Shown: piece by piece, positions 24,199 through 32,529 of the stretch | How the letters are laid out: every line of letters starts with the position of its first letter | Numbering within the stretch: the first letter of the stretch is position 1 | DNA from: Neorhizobium galegae bv. officinalis | GTDB lineage: Bacteria > Pseudomonadota > Alphaproteobacteria > Rhizobiales > Rhizobiaceae | Reading direction: 5' to 3' | Assembly: GCA_000985875.1 (NCBI GenBank) | Contig: CCRI01000017.1 | Coordinates: 62,001 to 126,000, forward strand | Length of the DNA stretch: 64,000 nucleotides | The notes under the pieces: generated by a model | What the model was told of the DNA's origin: nothing | Database searches by the model: none | The model's input: the letters and a program-made list of their open reading frames with translations, nothing else | Position numbers and translations under genes: made by a program

Positions 24199-25644
24199 CT
24201 ACGACTTCCCGGTAAAATTCAACTGGCAGCCGGGATTCATCACCATGTCGGGATCGATGGCATTCTTGATGGCCGTCAACAGTCGGCGCTTCGTTTCCGG
24301 AAGGCGCGCATCGAAATCCGCCCGCTTGAGCCGGCCGATTCCGTGCTCGGCGCTCAGGCTTCCCTGGAAGCGGTCAAGCACCTGGTTCAGGATGGTCTTG
24401 GACCGGTAGATCCTTTCGAGCCGCTGTTCATGGGGCAGTTCCACGGATGGCAGGACGTTGAGATGGACATTCCCATCGCCGACATGACCGTAGGAGACGC
24501 AAACGCAGTCAGGCAACGCGCCGTGGATCGCTTCTTCGGCCTCGGCGACAAAGGAGGGCACCTTGGAAAGCGGAACCGAGACGTCGCTGCGCATGTGGAC
24601 ACCGCGTTTCGCCTGGCCTTCGTTCATTCCCTCCCGGATCAGCCACAGGTTTCGCGCCTGCGCCTGTGACGAGGCGATTGCGCCGTCGAGGACGATTCCA
24701 TCCTCCATGACGCCTTCGAGGAACCGCTGCATCAGGTCGGCGATATCGACGAGGCCCGAACCGGAAACCTCCATGAGAACATAGCAGGGGTAGTCGGTCG
24801 CCATCGGGATCGGCAGGTCCGGGATGGCTTCCCGGGCGAGCGTGAAGGCAAGGGGCGGCATGAATTCGAAGGCGGACATCAAATCGCTGCAGTCACGCCG
24901 GGCACGGCGATAGAGGGTGATTGCGTCCTCCAGAGAGGCGAGGCCGACAAGGGCGGTCGCAACCTGATCGGGGTTGGGCGTCAGCTTGATCGAGACGGCG
25001 GTGACGATGCCCAGCGTGCCCTCCGCGCCGATGAAGAGCTGCTTCAGGTCTATGCCGCGATTGTCCTTCCTGAGCGTAGAAAGCCCGTCGAAGACCGTGC
25101 CGTCGGGCAGCACGACCTCCAGTCCCAGCACCAGTTCGCGCGTCATGCCGTATCGCAGCACATTGATGCCGCCGGCATTGGTCGAGACGTTGCCGCCGAT
25201 CCGGCAGCTTCCCTGCGCGCCGAGCGCGAGCGGGAAGAACATCCCCTCTGCGGCGATTGCTTCCTTCAACTCCCACAGGATGCAGCCCGCCTCGACGATG
25301 GCCGAGAAGTCGTCGACATCGATCTTGCGGATGCGATTCATGCGTTCCAGGCTGAGAACGACTTGACGCTCCGGCGCATCGGGAATGCCGCCCAACACGA
25401 GGCCTGTATTGCCGCCCTGCGGAACAATCGCGAGACCGAGTTCACGGCAGCCTTTCACGCAAGCCGCCACCTCATCCGTCGATCGCGGCCTCAGAACGGC
25501 AACCGCAGTGCTGGTTACGTCGCCGTGCCAATCGCGACAGTATCGCGCCATCGCATCCGTGTCGGTCAGGACAAGGTCTTCGCCAAGCATCGACCGCAGC
25601 TGGAGGCGCTGCTCTGCGGCCGGGTCAGTTTGCAGGCTCGTCAT
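24199..25644 (-). CDS. FAD-linked D-2-hydroxyacid dehydrogenase (GlcD/D-lactate/D-2-hydroxyglutarate dehydrogenase family)
   Basis: A 481-residue flavoprotein of the FAD_binding_4 plus FAD-oxidase C-terminal type. The FAD site shows as LAIVPQGGNTGLVLG and GSCRIGGNVSTNAGGINVLRYG. The C-terminal part has the substrate and metal region SYGHVGDGNVHLNVL and the closing LSAEHGIGRLK and DPDMVMNPGC motifs. It oxidises a D-2-hydroxy acid to the 2-oxo acid, passing electrons to the respiratory chain or a carrier. The ATG at 25644 with AAGGA upstream is preferred to upstream extensions crossing the divergent promoter. It is divergent from the DenD-like gene. Confidence 0.88.
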   Translation of the reverse strand: MTSLQTDPAAEQRLQLRSMLGEDLVLTDTDAMARYCRDWHGDVTSTAVAVLRPRSTDEVAACVKGCRELGLAIVPQGGNTGLVLGGIPDAPERQVVLSLERMNRIRKIDVDDFSAIVEAGCILWELKEAIAAEGMFFPLALGAQGSCRIGGNVSTNAGGINVLRYGMTRELVLGLEVVLPDGTVFDGLSTLRKDNRGIDLKQLFIGAEGTLGIVTAVSIKLTPNPDQVATALVGLASLEDAITLYRRARRDCSDLMSAFEFMPPLAFTLAREAIPDLPIPMATDYPCYVLMEVSGSGLVDIADLMQRFLEGVMEDGIVLDGAIASSQAQARNLWLIREGMNEGQAKRGVHMRSDVSVPLSKVPSFVAEAEEAIHGALPDCVCVSYGHVGDGNVHLNVLPSVELPHEQRLERIYRSKTILNQVLDRFQGSLSAEHGIGRLKRADFDARLPETKRRLLTAIKNAIDPDMVMNPGCQLNFTGKS

Positions 25645-25749
25645 TCTTTGTAGTTCCTTTGGATGATCCGTCCCTTGGGCTGGATAGTTTCGTTTGCCCC
25701 GCACCTTTTCCCGGCGCACAACTATCCTGTTTTCAACGCAAGCATATAA

Positions 25750-25770
25750 GGTTATCAGACAACCGTACAA
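25750..25770. promoter_or_regulatory. Operator-like site in the divergent promoter between the flavoprotein and DenD-like genes
   Basis: On the minus strand the site reads TTGTACGGTTGTCTGATAAC plus one C. It agrees with the TRAP-side site at 17 of 21 positions and shares GTCTGA and the outer TTGT...AACC. Its place between two divergent genes of the same pathway suggests joint repression by the FadR-type regulator. Confidence 0.55.
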
Positions 25771-25824
25771 CATAAATATCGACGTATCCGGGCAGTCGTG
25801 GCTCGGGTTCAGATGGGAGGAAAC

Positions 25825-26808
25825 ATGCATATTCTGATCATAGGCGCGGCGGGCATGGTGGGTCGCAAACTGACGGCGCGCCTCATCGCGGCGGGCGGCG
25901 TTCTCGGCAAGCCGATCGACAAGCTGACCCTGGTCGACGTGGTGAAGCCCGACCATCCGGAGGGCTTTTCCGGATCCGTGGTGACGAGCGACGCCGACCT
26001 ATCAATGCCGGGCGAGGCTGAAAAGCTCATCAGGTCGCGCCCTGACGTGATCTTTCACCTTGCCGCGATCGTCTCGGCGGAGGCGGAGCTCGATTTCGAG
26101 AAGGGCTACCGGGTCAATCTGGATGGCACCCGCTACCTGTTCGATGCGATCCGCCTCGCAAACGGCGAGGACGGCTATAAGCCGCGGGTCGTCTTCACGT
26201 CATCCATCGCTGTCGCAGGCGCCCCGCTGCCATTCCCCATTCCGGATGATTTCCATCTGACGCCGCTGACCAGCTATGGCACCCAGAAGGCCATTTCGGA
26301 GCTGCTCCTTTCGGACTACACCCGCAGGGGTTTCTTCGACGGCATCGGCATCAGGCTGCCGACGGTGTGCATCAGGCCAGGCAAACCCAACAAGGCCGCA
26401 TCCGGCTTCTTCTCGAACATTCTGCGGGAGCCGCTGATCGGACAGGAGGCAATCCTGCCCGTGTCGGACGACGTGCGTCACTGGCATACGTCGCCTCGCT
26501 CGGCTGTCGGGTATCTCGTCCATGCGGCGAACATGGATCTTGAGCGGGTCGGTCCGCACCGCAATCTTTCGATGCCGGGCGTCAGCGCGACCGTTGGAGA
26601 GCAGATCGACGCGCTTCGCCGGGTGGCGGGCGAACGGGCAGTAAATCTCATCCGTCGCGTACCGGATGAGATGATCATGAAAATGGTTGCGGGCTGGGCA
26701 CCTGGTTTCGAGGCAAAACGGGCAACTGCCCTCGGCTTTACCGCGGAGAAAAATTTCGACGAGATCATCCGCGTCCATATCGAGGATGAGCTTGGAGGCC
26801 GCCTGTGA
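25825..26808 (+). CDS. denD: NAD-dependent epimerase/dehydratase family protein, DenD-like (D-erythronate dehydrogenase type)
   Basis: A 327-residue extended SDR with the Rossmann motif GAAGMVGRKL at residues 8-17 and a catalytic Tyr-Lys in SYGTQKAISE. The arrangement (DVIFHLAAIVSAEAELDFEKGYRVNLDGT, then RLPTVCIRPGKPNKAASGFFSNI) is that of DenD proteins, which oxidise D-erythronate at C2 for the four-carbon acid sugar pathway. The ATG at 25825 has GGGAGG 5 nt upstream. It is divergent from the flavoprotein gene. The kinase and isomerase partners of the known DenD pathway (OtnK, OtnC) are not in the window, so another 2-oxo-sugar-acid route is possible. Confidence 0.78.
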   Translation: MHILIIGAAGMVGRKLTARLIAAGGVLGKPIDKLTLVDVVKPDHPEGFSGSVVTSDADLSMPGEAEKLIRSRPDVIFHLAAIVSAEAELDFEKGYRVNLDGTRYLFDAIRLANGEDGYKPRVVFTSSIAVAGAPLPFPIPDDFHLTPLTSYGTQKAISELLLSDYTRRGFFDGIGIRLPTVCIRPGKPNKAASGFFSNILREPLIGQEAILPVSDDVRHWHTSPRSAVGYLVHAANMDLERVGPHRNLSMPGVSATVGEQIDALRRVAGERAVNLIRRVPDEMIMKMVAGWAPGFEAKRATALGFTAEKNFDEIIRVHIEDELGGRL

Positions 26809-26935
26809 TGAGAAATCCGCACGCGGACCAGGGATGGCCCCAAGACGAGCGGCGGCGCCTGCTCAGATGTCGGAATGCCTAAAAGCGAGCGCCGCGTCAT
26901 TTACATGCGCCGTTTGAACTTTAGCGATTTGTTTC

Positions 26936-28582
26936 ATGGTTGCCGCGTATCCTCCCTCCATAGATTTTTCCGGGCAGATCGGCGTGCCTGAGGGAGCTAT
27001 GCTTGGTGCGGAAGTGATGAACCTGCTGGAATCCTGCCCGCTCGCCGCGCTCATTGTGAACGCAGCGGGCTTCGTCACCTTTGCGAATGCGGAGGCAAGA
27101 GCACTCTTTGGCACAGCCGACACTTTGCATGGCACGGGCATAACCGATCTCCTGTCCGGGTGGCCGCTGGACAATCCCGAGGGTTCGTCGGTTCTCTTGA
27201 CCGGCAGGGCGGGGGAAGCCCGGACCTGCAATATCAGAGTTTCGCCATTTCCCGGCTCGGACGAGCCCTTCACCGTGGTCTGGATCGAGCGCGGCGGCCA
27301 GGAGACGTCCGCGGGGCTCGCCGCTCGGGAAGCCAATCTTCGTCTGCGATACGTCATCGAGATGTTGCCGCAGGCGGTCTGTGTCTTCGACGCCAAGGAC
27401 CGTTACGTCCTTTGGAACCAGAAATACGCCGATCTTTATGCCGATATCGCCGAATACCTGACGCCCGGAATTCCGTTCGAGGAGATTTTGAAGATCAGCC
27501 TTGCGGGCGGCAGCATCCAGGAGGTGGTGCCGGACCAGGATGTCTGGCTCAGCGAGCGCATGACGAAGTTTCGACAGCCCGTTTCCCAGGAGGAGCGGCA
27601 AATGAAAGACGGGCGATGGTTGCGCTATGACGATCGCCGCACGCCGGATGGCGGCGCCATCGGAATGCGCATAGACATTAGCAGCCTCAAGCAACGGGAG
27701 GAGTGGCTTCGGCAACTGTTCGACGCAAACCCGATGCCTATGCTGCTTTGCGACGGCGACAGCCTCGCGATCCTTGAAGCCAATCACGCGGCGCTTCAGT
27801 TCTATGGATACGAGAGATCGGTCCTTCTTGCCAAAGCCGTTTTCGACATGCACGCCGAAGGGCAAGGCGAGGAGTTCGCCGCAAGGCTCCGCGATCTCGA
27901 CGGCGATTGCGAAGCCCGCACCGTCTGGCGCCAGCGCACGGCGCAGGGCCGGGAACACCACGTCCTCATTTACGTCCGGTTGCTCTACGACAGCGGCGAT
28001 CGGCGGCTCCTGCTGACGATCGCCGATGTCAGCGACCGGGTGCTGGCGGAGGCGGAGGCCAACAGATTGGCTCATCACGATATTCTGACGGGCCTGCCGA
28101 ACCGGATGCAGTTCTACAAAGCTCTCGACGAGGCACTCAAGCCCGAAGCGAACGAGGGCGTTGTGATCGTTTACTGCCTCGATCTCGACGGATTCAAGCC
28201 GGTCAATGACACGTTCGGCCACGCCGCCGGCGACGAGGTCTTGAAGCTTGCCGCTGAGCGGTTGTTTTCAGCCGCAGGCGGGCATCTTGTGGCCCGCCTC
28301 GGCGGCGACGAATTCGCCATTCTCGTGAAAAGCGATGGCCAGGCGGATATCGGCCTTGCCGAGCGATGCATATCGGCCTTGAACGCACCTTTCCGGATCA
28401 AGGGATTGTCGATCAGCATCGGCGTCAGCATAGGTATTGCAGCGGCAAGTGTTGTCGCCGGCGACCGCGAAACGCTTGTACAGGCCGCGGATCGGGCGCT
28501 CTATCGGGCGAAGTCGGCCGGCCGCAACACCTGGCGGATGGCCGAAGACGAGATTATGCCATTGGTCGTCACGGTTCGTTGA
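26936..28582 (+). CDS. PAS-domain diguanylate cyclase (GGDEF protein)
   Basis: A 548-residue cytoplasmic signalling protein with no clear membrane segment. Three PAS-like regions appear: about 25-110 (ESCPLAALIVNAAGFVTFAN), about 135-245 (MLPQAVCVFDAKDRYVLWNQ, PAS_7 type) and about 255-375 (DANPMPMLLCDGDSLAILEA). The GGDEF domain begins HHDILTGLPNR and has an intact GGDEF at residues 456-460, so it should make cyclic di-GMP. The RxxD feedback site normally just before the active site is not seen, and there is no EAL domain. Alternative starts at 26999 or 27017 are possible because a GAGGGAG lies just before them. It is convergent with the glycan operon. Confidence 0.88.
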   Translation: MVAAYPPSIDFSGQIGVPEGAMLGAEVMNLLESCPLAALIVNAAGFVTFANAEARALFGTADTLHGTGITDLLSGWPLDNPEGSSVLLTGRAGEARTCNIRVSPFPGSDEPFTVVWIERGGQETSAGLAAREANLRLRYVIEMLPQAVCVFDAKDRYVLWNQKYADLYADIAEYLTPGIPFEEILKISLAGGSIQEVVPDQDVWLSERMTKFRQPVSQEERQMKDGRWLRYDDRRTPDGGAIGMRIDISSLKQREEWLRQLFDANPMPMLLCDGDSLAILEANHAALQFYGYERSVLLAKAVFDMHAEGQGEEFAARLRDLDGDCEARTVWRQRTAQGREHHVLIYVRLLYDSGDRRLLLTIADVSDRVLAEAEANRLAHHDILTGLPNRMQFYKALDEALKPEANEGVVIVYCLDLDGFKPVNDTFGHAAGDEVLKLAAERLFSAAGGHLVARLGGDEFAILVKSDGQADIGLAERCISALNAPFRIKGLSISIGVSIGIAAASVVAGDRETLVQAADRALYRAKSAGRNTWRMAEDEIMPLVVTVR

Positions 28583-28619
28583 GGCCAGGGGCAGAAACCC
28601 ATTGGCGCTCGGCACCTGG

Positions 28620-30413
28620 TCACGACAGGCTGCCATGCGATATCTCATGCTCGTAAAGCTGTTCCATGCTTAAGGATGCAACTTCGGCAAAGGGCGTCTG
28701 ATTGCGGACGCGGCCGGCACCGAGAATGACAACCTCGTCACAGAAGGAAATGGTGCTGTGATGATGGCTGACAACGATTGTGGTGCGGCGCCCAGCTCTC
28801 AATTTCAAAGTCTCAACGATCGCTGCTTCGGACAAGCCGTCCATGGCGTTTGTGGCTTCGTCCAGGATCAGGATTTCCGGATCGCGGACCAGCGCTCTCG
28901 CCAGGGCGATCCGCTGTCGTTGACCGGCCGACAGGCTCGCTCCCCGATAACCGACGACAGTTTCATATCCGTCAGGCAGCTTTTCGATAAATTCGTGCGC
29001 TTCGGCAAGTCTGGCCGCGCTTTCGGCCTCGGGGAGGGAGGTATTGTGGCCGTAGACGATGTTCTCGAAAATGGTGCCGTCCACCAGTTCAAGATCCTGG
29101 CTGGCAAGCGCAATCTGCCGGCGCCACTGAGCGGGATCGATTTGGCCGAGGGGAATGCCGTCGACAAGAATATTGCCCTGATCCGGCTCCACGAACCGGC
29201 ATAGGAGATTGACGATCGTGGTCTTGCCGGCGCCCGACCGTCCGATAATTGCGGTCGAGCGGCCCTGGCGGATCTGGAAGCTTACCGAACGCAAGACCAC
29301 GGGTCGTGTGCTTGCGCCCGGATACCTGAAGGTCACCTGGTCGAACTTGATCTGCTGGCGGAGCCCCCGGATCGGACGACTACCCTGGGGCGCCGCTGGT
29401 TTGTCGGATGAATCCAGTAGCCATCCGACCTCTTCCAGCGCACCACTCCATCCCTGGATCTGGCTCCAGGCCATCTGTAGCGCGCGGACATGCGGTTGCA
29501 ACCTGTAAAGCAGGACGACGAAAGCCACGATCACCGGGAAACCGACCCCAAGCCGCCATGCGCTGACAACCACGCCCAGAAAGAGGGCGGAATGCAGCAC
29601 TTCGGTCAGCGGCGGGAGAGCCGCCTGGCGGCTGCTAAGAACGAAGCCCGCTTTTCGCACGGCATTCGAAGTCGCCTCGAAGATCGCTTTTTCACGCAGT
29701 TCCTGTCCGAATGCGCGGATGAGGCGCCCGGCGTGAACGAGGTGAAGCATCCTTGCGGCAAGTTCACTGTTGAACGACGTCACATTGCGGCTCGGGCCCT
29801 TCAGACCGGCCGACAGCAAAGCATGGATCGCCTGGATCAGGACAAGCCCAAGCGTAACGCATAGCGACATCTGCCACGAAAGAAGCAGCAAAAATGCGAG
29901 CAGGATAACGGCCGCTGACGCATTCACGATCGCGGCAAGGATGGTCTGGACCGCATCCGAGGCCCGCCAGGATTCGTTGGAGATGATGTTCAGCAGTCGC
30001 CCCGGGCTCTGCTGCAGGAAGAACGAGTAGCCGATCGTCAAAAGCTGGTCAGCGAGACGGTTCCGGATCGAATGACCGGCCTTGCCATATATGAAATTGG
30101 CAAGCACCGCGTTGGCAAAAGCCAGCACGTTTTTCACGGTGATCAACCCGAGAATGGCAGCCGCGATGGCGATCAGCCGGGTCTGGTCGTCCAATCCCGC
30201 GCCCACCCGCTGAAAGACGGCGGAAAGGCCGGCCATTCCCGAAGCGTCGCTTTCGCCGGCAATGATGCTAAGCATCGGGATGACAAGACCGATGCCGGTG
30301 CCTTCGAGCACGGCGCTGCTCAGCCCAAGGATGACGACGACAACCAAGAGACCGGTGTTTTTCCCCAGTGCCTCGCGCAGGAGGTGAGAACTCGATGTGA
30401 GGAAATCTAGCAT
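28620..30413 (-). CDS. ABC exporter, fused permease/ATPase (type IV, lipid/glycan exporter type)
   Basis: A 597-residue half-transporter. The N-terminal membrane domain (about residues 20-320, six helices) starts with VVVVILGLSSAVLEGTGIGLVIPML. The ATPase domain has Walker A IIGRSGAGKTT, signature SLSAGQRQRIALARAL, Walker B ILILDEATNAMD and the switch histidine in VVSHHHS. This is the MsbA/PglK-like architecture that moves lipid-linked or acylated glycans. It is the last gene of a four-gene operon and overlaps the upstream glycosyltransferase gene by 7 bp. It presumably exports the product of the two glycosyltransferases and the acyltransferase. Confidence 0.9.
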   Translation of the reverse strand: MLDFLTSSSHLLREALGKNTGLLVVVVILGLSSAVLEGTGIGLVIPMLSIIAGESDASGMAGLSAVFQRVGAGLDDQTRLIAIAAAILGLITVKNVLAFANAVLANFIYGKAGHSIRNRLADQLLTIGYSFFLQQSPGRLLNIISNESWRASDAVQTILAAIVNASAAVILLAFLLLLSWQMSLCVTLGLVLIQAIHALLSAGLKGPSRNVTSFNSELAARMLHLVHAGRLIRAFGQELREKAIFEATSNAVRKAGFVLSSRQAALPPLTEVLHSALFLGVVVSAWRLGVGFPVIVAFVVLLYRLQPHVRALQMAWSQIQGWSGALEEVGWLLDSSDKPAAPQGSRPIRGLRQQIKFDQVTFRYPGASTRPVVLRSVSFQIRQGRSTAIIGRSGAGKTTIVNLLCRFVEPDQGNILVDGIPLGQIDPAQWRRQIALASQDLELVDGTIFENIVYGHNTSLPEAESAARLAEAHEFIEKLPDGYETVVGYRGASLSAGQRQRIALARALVRDPEILILDEATNAMDGLSEAAIVETLKLRAGRRTTIVVSHHHSTISFCDEVVILGAGRVRNQTPFAEVASLSMEQLYEHEISHGSLS

Positions 30414-31426
30414 GGCGGGGATCCCCGTTGCGGGCGACGCAGGTGGCTGGTCGTGTCAGCGTCCGCCTGTTTTGGCCACCGAATGGCGAGCAAGGCAAAT
30501 TTGGCTGCTCCGACCAGGTTCATGACCACGATCGTCAGGTGGGACAGGGAAATCTCGGGATCGAAACGGTAGCCGCCGAACAGCTCCCGCCAGGCCGATC
30601 GGGTCGTCCAGCAGAAGTGACGAAGCAGCCAGGGGGCCTTGAACACATGCTTGACGCAAAGACCGCCGTTTCCAAAGCTGTAATCCCGGTGAAGCTGTTC
30701 GATTGCATCGCGGGTGGTTCGGCCGTGAAAATGCTGGACCGTCATGTCGGGAACATATTCGATTGGAATGCCGAGTTGATAGGCACGGACGAGGTAATCC
30801 GTATCTTCTGCGGACCGCAGCGGGCCGCCGGCCCCGAACCGTTCGTCAAAGCGCCCGATGCGGGCTGCCGCTTCCCGATGCATAGTCATGTTGCAGCCGA
30901 GCACAAACCCGCCCGGATGAACATCCGGCGTGAAACGAGCCCGAAACCGTGACCGCTTGATGGTGAAAGGCAGGTCGTGCGGGCTGCCGAGATCGACGCG
31001 GCCACCCCGGACAATACATCGCTCACCGGCCGAATAATGCCGGTTGAGATCCTGAAGGTAGGAGGTCTCGACGACGCAGTCATCATCGATGAAGATCAGA
31101 AGCCTGCCTCGCGCCCGCTCCATTCCCGTATTGCGCGCGGCAGCGAGGCCAGGCCGCAGCTCCACCATCCATCTGACGGGGACAGCGGATTTCGCCGCGA
31201 TACGGGACAAACGTATGGCTGTATCGTCGGTGGATCCATTGTCAACCACCACCAGTTCGCAGCTTAGGGAACAGGCTTGGCAGGCGGCTTCGATCGAGCT
31301 GATACACGCCTCGAGCGCGGCGGCCCTGTTCCTGGTGCAGACGATAAAGCTTGCATCGATGGGGTGGCGCCCCTCGGGAGACAAGGGGGGACTGGCGTGT
31401 GGGGCCTGCTTGTTCTCCCCGGACAT
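30407..31426 (-). CDS. Family 2 glycosyltransferase
   Basis: A 339-residue GT-A fold enzyme. The nucleotide-sugar region reads SFIVCTRNRAAALEACISSI, followed by LVVVDNGSTDDT, LAAARNTGMERARG and the metal-binding IFIDDDCVV. An ED acceptor-side motif appears in RSAEDTDYLVRA. C-terminal hydrophobic residues may anchor it to the membrane. It overlaps the ABC exporter gene and the upstream glycosyltransferase gene (shared T of TGATG), so expression is coupled. The sugar donor cannot be assigned. Confidence 0.88.
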   Translation of the reverse strand: MSGENKQAPHASPPLSPEGRHPIDASFIVCTRNRAAALEACISSIEAACQACSLSCELVVVDNGSTDDTAIRLSRIAAKSAVPVRWMVELRPGLAAARNTGMERARGRLLIFIDDDCVVETSYLQDLNRHYSAGERCIVRGGRVDLGSPHDLPFTIKRSRFRARFTPDVHPGGFVLGCNMTMHREAAARIGRFDERFGAGGPLRSAEDTDYLVRAYQLGIPIEYVPDMTVQHFHGRTTRDAIEQLHRDYSFGNGGLCVKHVFKAPWLLRHFCWTTRSAWRELFGGYRFDPEISLSHLTIVVMNLVGAAKFALLAIRWPKQADADTTSHLRRPQRGSPPC

Positions 31427-32529
31427 CAGGCGAGCCCTCGAAGCGGTAACACCGTCCTGGCCGGCACCGATTGATAGTACCGTGCCACCCCATCAAGCCT
31501 CCGGATCGCCTCCTCCGACATGCGGCTCAACCAGGGCGCCGCCACGGCGGCTCGAAGGCCGTAGCGTTCCCGCCGCCGGATGACGTCCCATTTTCCCGTT
31601 CGCATGAGAAATGCGTGGGTCAACTCCGGACGTTGCTCGTCGGCAATGAATTGGTAGAGGAAATAGAAGAAGCAAAGCGCTCCTTCCGCGTAGCTGCGAG
31701 CGCCCGTACCGGTTTGCTCGGCCACTCTTCTTTCGATCGCGAGCATGCAATCGGCGGCTCGGCGCACCGTGTCCGGCGTAACGGCTGCGCCGATATCAAG
31801 AAGAGCGTCGGGATCGTCGTTAAGAGCCTGCCGTTCGAGATTCTCGGCGACGATCTTCAGGTGGGTTCGGCGCATTTGCCGCCTGTGCCTGTTGGTGACG
31901 CTGTCGCTGTGGATACGATAGGCGATCAGGCTCTCATTGATCATCGCCGCCGGAAACTCGCGTGTAATGCGCCTGAAGAGATCGAAGTCCTCCGCGTGGA
32001 CGTAGCTTGCGTCATAGACCAGCATATCCTCGGGAATGACCTTGCGATTGTACATCACCGTCGAATGCAGGAAGATCGTGAAAAACAGCGACAGTATGTG
32101 CCAATCCCCCGACTGGTAAATGGGATTTGGCGTGCTGCGCACGACGCGGCTGCCGAGAAGCCGATCGACTTCCGTTCCGCAGATCGCAAGCTGGGGCTGC
32201 CGCTCAAAGAACGCGACCTGACGGGAAAAGCGGGTTGGATAGGAGATGTCGTCCGCGTCCATTCGGGCGATCAGGTCACCTCTGGCAAGGGCAATGCCCT
32301 CGTTCAGGGTCGCGATCAGCCCGCGGTTCTCACGCGAGACGATGCGGACGCGATCGTCAAGTTTCTGATATCGGTGCAGAATATCCAGCGACAGATCGGT
32401 CGAGCCATCGTCGAGGGCGACGACCTCGAAGCGCCTGTAGTCCTGACGCAGGATGCTCTCGACCGCGGCAGCGAGATAAGGTTCGCCGTTGTAGACGGGC
32501 AACAGGACGGAAATCAGCGGGGAGGACAT
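31426..32529 (-). CDS. Family 2 glycosyltransferase
   Basis: A 367-residue GT2 enzyme with the classical start SVLLPVYNGEPYLAAAVESI, LDDGSTD, and the metal-binding DxD in LIARMDADDISYP. The C-terminal 120 residues are helical and lack obvious membrane helices. It overlaps the acyltransferase gene by 16 bp at its start. Its DADD-type active site differs from its neighbour's DDD, consistent with two different transfer steps in one short glycan. Confidence 0.9.
   Translation of the reverse strand: MSSPLISVLLPVYNGEPYLAAAVESILRQDYRRFEVVALDDGSTDLSLDILHRYQKLDDRVRIVSRENRGLIATLNEGIALARGDLIARMDADDISYPTRFSRQVAFFERQPQLAICGTEVDRLLGSRVVRSTPNPIYQSGDWHILSLFFTIFLHSTVMYNRKVIPEDMLVYDASYVHAEDFDLFRRITREFPAAMINESLIAYRIHSDSVTNRHRRQMRRTHLKIVAENLERQALNDDPDALLDIGAAVTPDTVRRAADCMLAIERRVAEQTGTGARSYAEGALCFFYFLYQFIADEQRPELTHAFLMRTGKWDVIRRRERYGLRAAVAAPWLSRMSEEAIRRLDGVARYYQSVPARTVLPLRGLA

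Noticed and set aside
26921..28222. 433-codon frame opposite the GGDEF gene
   Set aside because: The plus strand has intact PAS and GGDEF motifs; the minus frame has none.
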